Shown: positions 5,284 through 7,759 of the stretch, in pieces
Layout: each line of letters begins with the position of its first letter
Numbering within the stretch: the stretch's first letter is position 1
NCBI GenBank assembly: GCA_945952575.1
Contig: CAMFIY010000128.1
Coordinates: 1 to 7,759 of the forward strand
Length of the DNA stretch: 7,759 bases
Direction: 5' to 3'
Origin: an uncultured Leucobacter sp.
GTDB taxonomy: Bacteria > Actinomycetota > Actinomycetes > Actinomycetales > Microbacteriaceae
Notes under the pieces: generated by a model
What the model was told of the DNA's origin: nothing
The model's input: only the letters and a program-made list of their open reading frames with translations
The model's database searches: none
Made by a program: the position numbers and the translations under genes

Positions 5284-6186
5284 CTAGCCGCGCTCGCCGT
5301 AGCCCCAGCGCAACGCCAGCGCACCGGGGCCGAAGTCGTGACGCGCCTGGTGGATGGAAACAGCAGGCCGGATCGGGCGAAGGACGGGCTCCACGGCATC
5401 GGCGACCTGCACCTCCATCTCGTCCGCCCAGTCCGGGACGGCCTCGGGATGGAACCGTGTCCAGAGCACGATGTTGCGGACCGCTCGGATCGCCAGGCTG
5501 CCGGTCTCCCGGTCCTCGGGTGCGACGCACGGCCCGTCGATGCGGAGTCCGATCATCTCGGTCGCGCCGTGGACCAGCGGGCGGTCCAGCGCTACGACGA
5601 AGGCCAGGGCCTGCGAGGTCTCGTGCTTGCGGAGGCGGTCCAGTCGCCCGCCGATCACCTCGAAGTCCGGCACCACGAGCCTGCCGGGCGGGGAGACCAT
5701 CACGTATGAGATCTCCGTCACGCGCGGTGCGACGCCCTGTACGAGCAGCTCGAACGAGCGGTGGGCGACGTTGCCGTCGCGATCGACTTCGCTGGTCATC
5801 TGGATCGAGAGTTCACGGGTGATGCCGAGAGGGGGCGCCCGCAGCTCGTCGAGCGTCTCCGCGACGACGACATCCATTCCGGGGCTGCCGAACGGTGTCG
5901 TGGCGTCACCGAGGGCTCCGAGCCGGGAGCGTCGGATGACTCGGTCGAGGAGCGAGCCCGGCTCGAGGTCGAGGAGCTGCTCGATGCGCTCGACCGCGGC
6001 GAGCGACGCGGCCCCGTCGGGATGCCGCGTGCCGGATCGCCAGGAGCTCAGCGTTGCCAGCGACACCGGGTCGCCCGCGTCGGCGAGCTGTCGATGGAGG
6101 CGGGTCAGCGAGCGTTTCCGTGAGACGAGCGCCTCGGCGAACGCGCGTGAGAATGCGGATCGATCCCTCGCGCCCTGCTGGTTCAT
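5284..6186 (-). CDS. Xre-like HTH protein with conserved C-terminal domain (tandem copy 1)
   Basis: Also 300 residues and collinear with its downstream neighbour over almost the whole length. The best-matched parts are the HTH (PVSLATLSSWRSGTRHP, 40-56; 9 of 10 identical at 41-50), VAPRVTEISY (152-161), IVLWTRFHPEAVPDW (239-253) and HDFGPGALALRWGYG (283-297). Between them the central region (about 80-120 and 171-235) is more diverged. It is probably a cytoplasmic transcription regulator; its target genes are not evident. The ATG at 6186 follows AGGAG (6196-6192) with a 5-base spacer. The gene is first of the tandem pair and lies 112 bases downstream of the aminotransferase on the same strand; I find no convincing promoter in that gap, so read-through from the aminotransferase is possible. 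Confidence 0.82.
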   Translation of the reverse strand: MNQQGARDRSAFSRAFAEALVSRKRSLTRLHRQLADAGDPVSLATLSSWRSGTRHPDGAASLAAVERIEQLLDLEPGSLLDRVIRRSRLGALGDATTPFGSPGMDVVVAETLDELRAPPLGITRELSIQMTSEVDRDGNVAHRSFELLVQGVAPRVTEISYVMVSPPGRLVVPDFEVIGGRLDRLRKHETSQALAFVVALDRPLVHGATEMIGLRIDGPCVAPEDRETGSLAIRAVRNIVLWTRFHPEAVPDWADEMEVQVADAVEPVLRPIRPAVSIHQARHDFGPGALALRWGYGERG

Positions 6187-6271
6187 CGCGTCTCCTACTG
6201 CCTGGATTCGGCGTGTGGATCAATGATGCATGGAAAGCAGCGCGCGCGACCAGTTCGATCGACTCGATGCG

Positions 6272-6287
6272 TAAAGCGGCCTGCCGC
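6272..6287 (-). terminator. Weak hairpin after the aminotransferase gene
   Basis: Just downstream of the aminotransferase stop, GCGGC and GCCGC (6283-6287 and 6276-6280) can form a short stem. On the minus strand this is followed by TTTA. The loop is too tight for all five pairs, so the effective stem is about four pairs. It is a poor terminator at best, and transcription may continue into the HTH genes. Confidence 0.2.
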
Positions 6288-6298
6288 GAAGTTCGAGT

Positions 6299-7402
6299 TC
6301 AGCTGTGGGACGCAACCGCCCCCGCGAGCGTCGCGAGCCCGCGTTCGACCTCCTCGGCTCCGGCGTGACTGAAGTTCAGGCGCATGGTGCCCGACTGCGG
6401 TCGGTCGGGGTAGAACTCTTCGCCGGGCATGAACGCCACGTTTCGTTCGAGTGCCTCGCCCAGCAGCTCTCGTGTGTCGATGGGGGTGCGCAGCCGTAGC
6501 CAGTAGAACAGGCCGCCCGGGGGAGTCTCCCACTCGGCGAGGCCGGAGAAGTGCCGTTGCAGGGCCCCTTCGAACGTGTCCCGTCGATCACGGTAGAAGG
6601 CGGTGAGGCGGTCGAGCCGATCCTCCCAGTCCGGGCCGGTGACGGCCTCGTGCACGATGTGCTGCGAGAGGCGCGAGCTGTGCAGGTCGACGGCCTGCTT
6701 CAGCATGAGCAGGCGCTCGAAGAGATCCTCCGACGCCGCGAGGAACCCGAGGCGCAGGCCCGGGGCGAACGTCTTGGAGAAGGATCCCTGATAGATCCAG
6801 GATCCACCGGTCATCCGAGCGGCTACGGGAGTGCGGTCGCAGGCGTCGTAGGCGAACTCGCGGTAGGGATCGTCTTCGAACAGCACGGTGCCGTTCGCCA
6901 GGCAGGATGTGGCCAGGGCGCCCCGATCCGCATCGCTCATGCAGGATCCGGTGGGGTTCGCGAACGTCGGGACCGCGTAGGCCAGTCGGGCTCCCCTCGC
7001 CTCCCCGCTCGCGAGGTCGACGAAGCGCGCCCCTGAGAAGCGGAGCACCTGCACCGCGGCCAGGTAGGTGGGGAACTCGACGGCGACCGGTGTGCCGGGG
7101 TCCACGAAGAGTTTCGCTGCGAGATCGATCCCCTGCTGGCTTCCGCTGAGGATCATGACGCGCTCGACGGGCGCATCGATCCCCAGCCTGCGCAGCTGGG
7201 CCGACACGACCGCGCGCAATGCGGGCTCGCCCTCGCTCGGGCCGTACTGCAGGATCTCGCGCGAGACGGATCCCGACCACTCCGGGAGGCTCTCGGTGGC
7301 GGGGAGCCCGCCGGCGAAGGAGATCATGCCGGGCCGGTCGATGACGCTCAGGATCGCCCGGATCGGTGACGGTCGCAGCCCCTCTATACGATGGGAGAAC
7401 AT
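6299..7402 (-). CDS. Fold-type I PLP-dependent aminotransferase (class I/II, LysN/MocR-like subgroup)
   Basis: A 367-residue aminotransferase related to 2-aminoadipate transaminases (LysN) and to the catalytic domain of MocR regulators, but without a MocR HTH domain. It should move an amino group from an amino acid to a 2-oxo acid using pyridoxal phosphate. Visible motifs are ISFAGGLPATESLP (27-40), LQYGPSEG (51-58), ANPTG with N149, EDDPY (176-180) for the cofactor ring, SFSKTFAPGLRLGF with Schiff-base K210, and MRLNFS with R341, the usual carboxylate-binding arginine. Substrate specificity cannot be read from this. The ATG at 7402 is chosen because AGGAGG (7417-7412) lies 9 bases upstream; the frame is open up to another ATG at 7459, but that lies upstream of the predicted transcript start and adds an unlike leader. 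It is divergent from a MarR gene, 42 bases away, with a shared control region. Confidence 0.9.
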   Translation of the reverse strand: MFSHRIEGLRPSPIRAILSVIDRPGMISFAGGLPATESLPEWSGSVSREILQYGPSEGEPALRAVVSAQLRRLGIDAPVERVMILSGSQQGIDLAAKLFVDPGTPVAVEFPTYLAAVQVLRFSGARFVDLASGEARGARLAYAVPTFANPTGSCMSDADRGALATSCLANGTVLFEDDPYREFAYDACDRTPVAARMTGGSWIYQGSFSKTFAPGLRLGFLAASEDLFERLLMLKQAVDLHSSRLSQHIVHEAVTGPDWEDRLDRLTAFYRDRRDTFEGALQRHFSGLAEWETPPGGLFYWLRLRTPIDTRELLGEALERNVAFMPGEEFYPDRPQSGTMRLNFSHAGAEEVERGLATLAGAVASHS

Positions 7403-7411
7403 GTCGCACAA

Positions 7412-7417
7412 CCTCCT
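7412..7417 (-). promoter_or_regulatory. Shine-Dalgarno sequence of the aminotransferase gene
   Basis: AGGAGG on the minus strand, 9 bases before the ATG at 7402. It decides the start codon in favour of the shorter protein. Confidence 0.85.
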
Positions 7418-7422
7418 AGATG

Positions 7423-7439
7423 GGTCAAGGTGATTGCCA
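7423..7439. promoter_or_regulatory. Imperfect second operator-like palindrome
   Basis: GGTCAA-ggtga-TTGCCA repeats the half-site GGTCAA of the stronger palindrome with the same 5-base spacer; the second arm matches TTGACC at 4 of 6 positions. Its centre (7431) is 42 bases from the centre of the first (7473), about four helical turns. It covers the predicted aminotransferase transcription start and the marR ribosome site. Confidence 0.4.
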
Positions 7440-7441
7440 CA

Positions 7442-7470
7442 ATTATGGGTGCGAGACAAGAAAAGGTCAA
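7442..7470 (-). promoter_or_regulatory. Sigma70-type promoter of the aminotransferase gene
   Basis: On the minus strand TTGACC (7470-7465) is followed by 17 bases and CATAAT (7447-7442), close to the housekeeping consensus. The predicted transcription start is near 7435, giving a 33-base leader with the AGGAGG site inside. The -10 box overlaps the marR start codon and the -35 box lies within marR. Confidence 0.7.
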
Positions 7471-7759
7471 TTCATTTGACCTGGATCGTGAAGCCGAGCT
7501 GCGCGCCGCCGTGGAGGCGCTGTATTTCGGCTACCGGGCATTCACGGCCCTGCCCGATCGGATGCTCGCCGAGCACGGGCTGGGGCGCACCCATCACCGG
7601 ATCCTCTACTTCGTGCGGCGCAGCCCGGGGATATCGGTCGGCGAGCTGCTCGCCGTCCTCCAGGTCACCAAGCAGGCGATCCACCGTCCGGTCAAAGAGC
7701 TCGAGGAGCGGGGACTGATCGCGATCGCGCCCGGCGTCGACGATCGCCGGGTCCGCTGC
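7445..7759 (+). CDS. MarR-family transcriptional regulator, N-terminal part
   Basis: 105 codons are visible; the gene runs off the window. After a short N-terminal stretch comes a helix (ELRAAVEALYFGYRAFTAL, about 18-36) of the dimerisation type, then a winged helix-turn-helix: LGRTHHRILYFVRRSPGISV (about 46-65), the helix pair ELLAVLQVTKQAIHRPVKEL (about 67-86), and the wing with the DDRRVR motif at about 99-104, which is diagnostic for MarR proteins. These are usually dimeric repressors released by small molecules, and often control a divergent gene. The ATG at 7445 has AAGGTGA (7427-7433) 11 bases upstream, a little far. A perfect palindrome lies in its own codons 7-13, overlapping the -35 box of the divergent aminotransferase, so it probably represses that gene and perhaps itself. 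Confidence 0.88.
   Translation, partial: MGARQEKVNSFDLDREAELRAAVEALYFGYRAFTALPDRMLAEHGLGRTHHRILYFVRRSPGISVGELLAVLQVTKQAIHRPVKELEERGLIAIAPGVDDRRVRC
7464..7482. promoter_or_regulatory. Perfect palindrome, probable MarR operator
   Basis: AGGTCAAttcatTTGACCT has 7-base arms that are exact reverse complements around a 5-base spacer. It lies inside the first codons of marR and contains the -35 box (TTGACC on the minus strand) of the aminotransferase promoter. Size and symmetry are typical of MarR-dimer binding sites; binding itself is inferred. Confidence 0.65.

Noticed and set aside
5354..6226. Plus-strand open frame (290 codons) opposite the first HTH gene
   Set aside because: Ser/Arg/Thr-rich translation without motifs, antisense to a gene with a clear paralogue.
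6255..6262. Palindrome TCGATCGA upstream of the first HTH gene
   Set aside because: An 8-base palindrome of this composition is common in GC-rich DNA and does not extend; not enough for an operator call.
6588..7409. Minus-strand open frame overlapping the aminotransferase
   Set aside because: Arg-rich wrong-frame product; the aminotransferase frame has a full set of catalytic motifs and a strong ribosome site.
7403..7459. 19-residue N-terminal extension of the aminotransferase from an ATG at 7459
   Set aside because: The extension lies upstream of the predicted transcription start (about 7435), and AGGAGG is correctly placed for the ATG at 7402.

Overview
The window is high-GC DNA (about 67-82% G+C in most 60-base blocks I counted). 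Gene style, GTG starts, strong GGAGG ribosome sites and two promoters that look leaderless point to an actinobacterium. The protein flavour suits Microbacteriaceae, but that family-level guess is inference. No RNA genes, CRISPR arrays, insertion sequences or att sites were seen.

Layout. (1) Bases 2-175: the 3' end of a thiolase gene. (2) Bases 176 to about 1830: a patch of clearly lower G+C (about 53-63% in sampled blocks, against 82% in the thiolase tail) on the + strand. It carries a small solitary HsdR-N type PD-(D/E)xK nuclease-like protein and a six-helix voltage-gated-type potassium channel, and looks horizontally acquired. (3) Bases 1834-2797, minus strand: an ElaA-type acetyltransferase followed 19 bases later by a membrane-anchored HNH endonuclease, probably one transcript. 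(4) Bases 2878-3210, plus strand: a small two-helix membrane protein divergent from elaA; both of these genes have a TANNNT box exactly 6 bases before the ATG. (5) A hairpin at 3217-3259 separates it from the convergent minus-strand block. (6) Bases 3279-7402, minus strand, in transcription order: a fold-type I aminotransferase, two tandem 300-residue HTH proteins that are paralogues of each other, and a CPBP-family intramembrane protease. (7) Bases 7445 to the end, plus strand: a MarR-family regulator cut by the window edge, divergent from the aminotransferase.

How the genes work together. The clearest regulatory unit is marR/aminotransferase. A sigma70-type promoter for the aminotransferase (TTGACC, 17 bases, CATAAT) has its -35 box inside a perfect 7+7 palindrome lying in the first codons of marR. 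A second, imperfect copy with the same 5-base spacer sits 42 bases away over the predicted transcription start. This predicts repression of the aminotransferase by the MarR protein. The tandem HTH pair is the least characterised part: both proteins combine an Xre-like N-terminus with a conserved C-terminal domain of unknown role. A 13+13 perfect inverted repeat follows the second of them. I do not see a clearly new, complete biological system. The best candidates for a second look are the low-GC nuclease/channel patch, the tandem HTH pair and the dual-palindrome marR control region.
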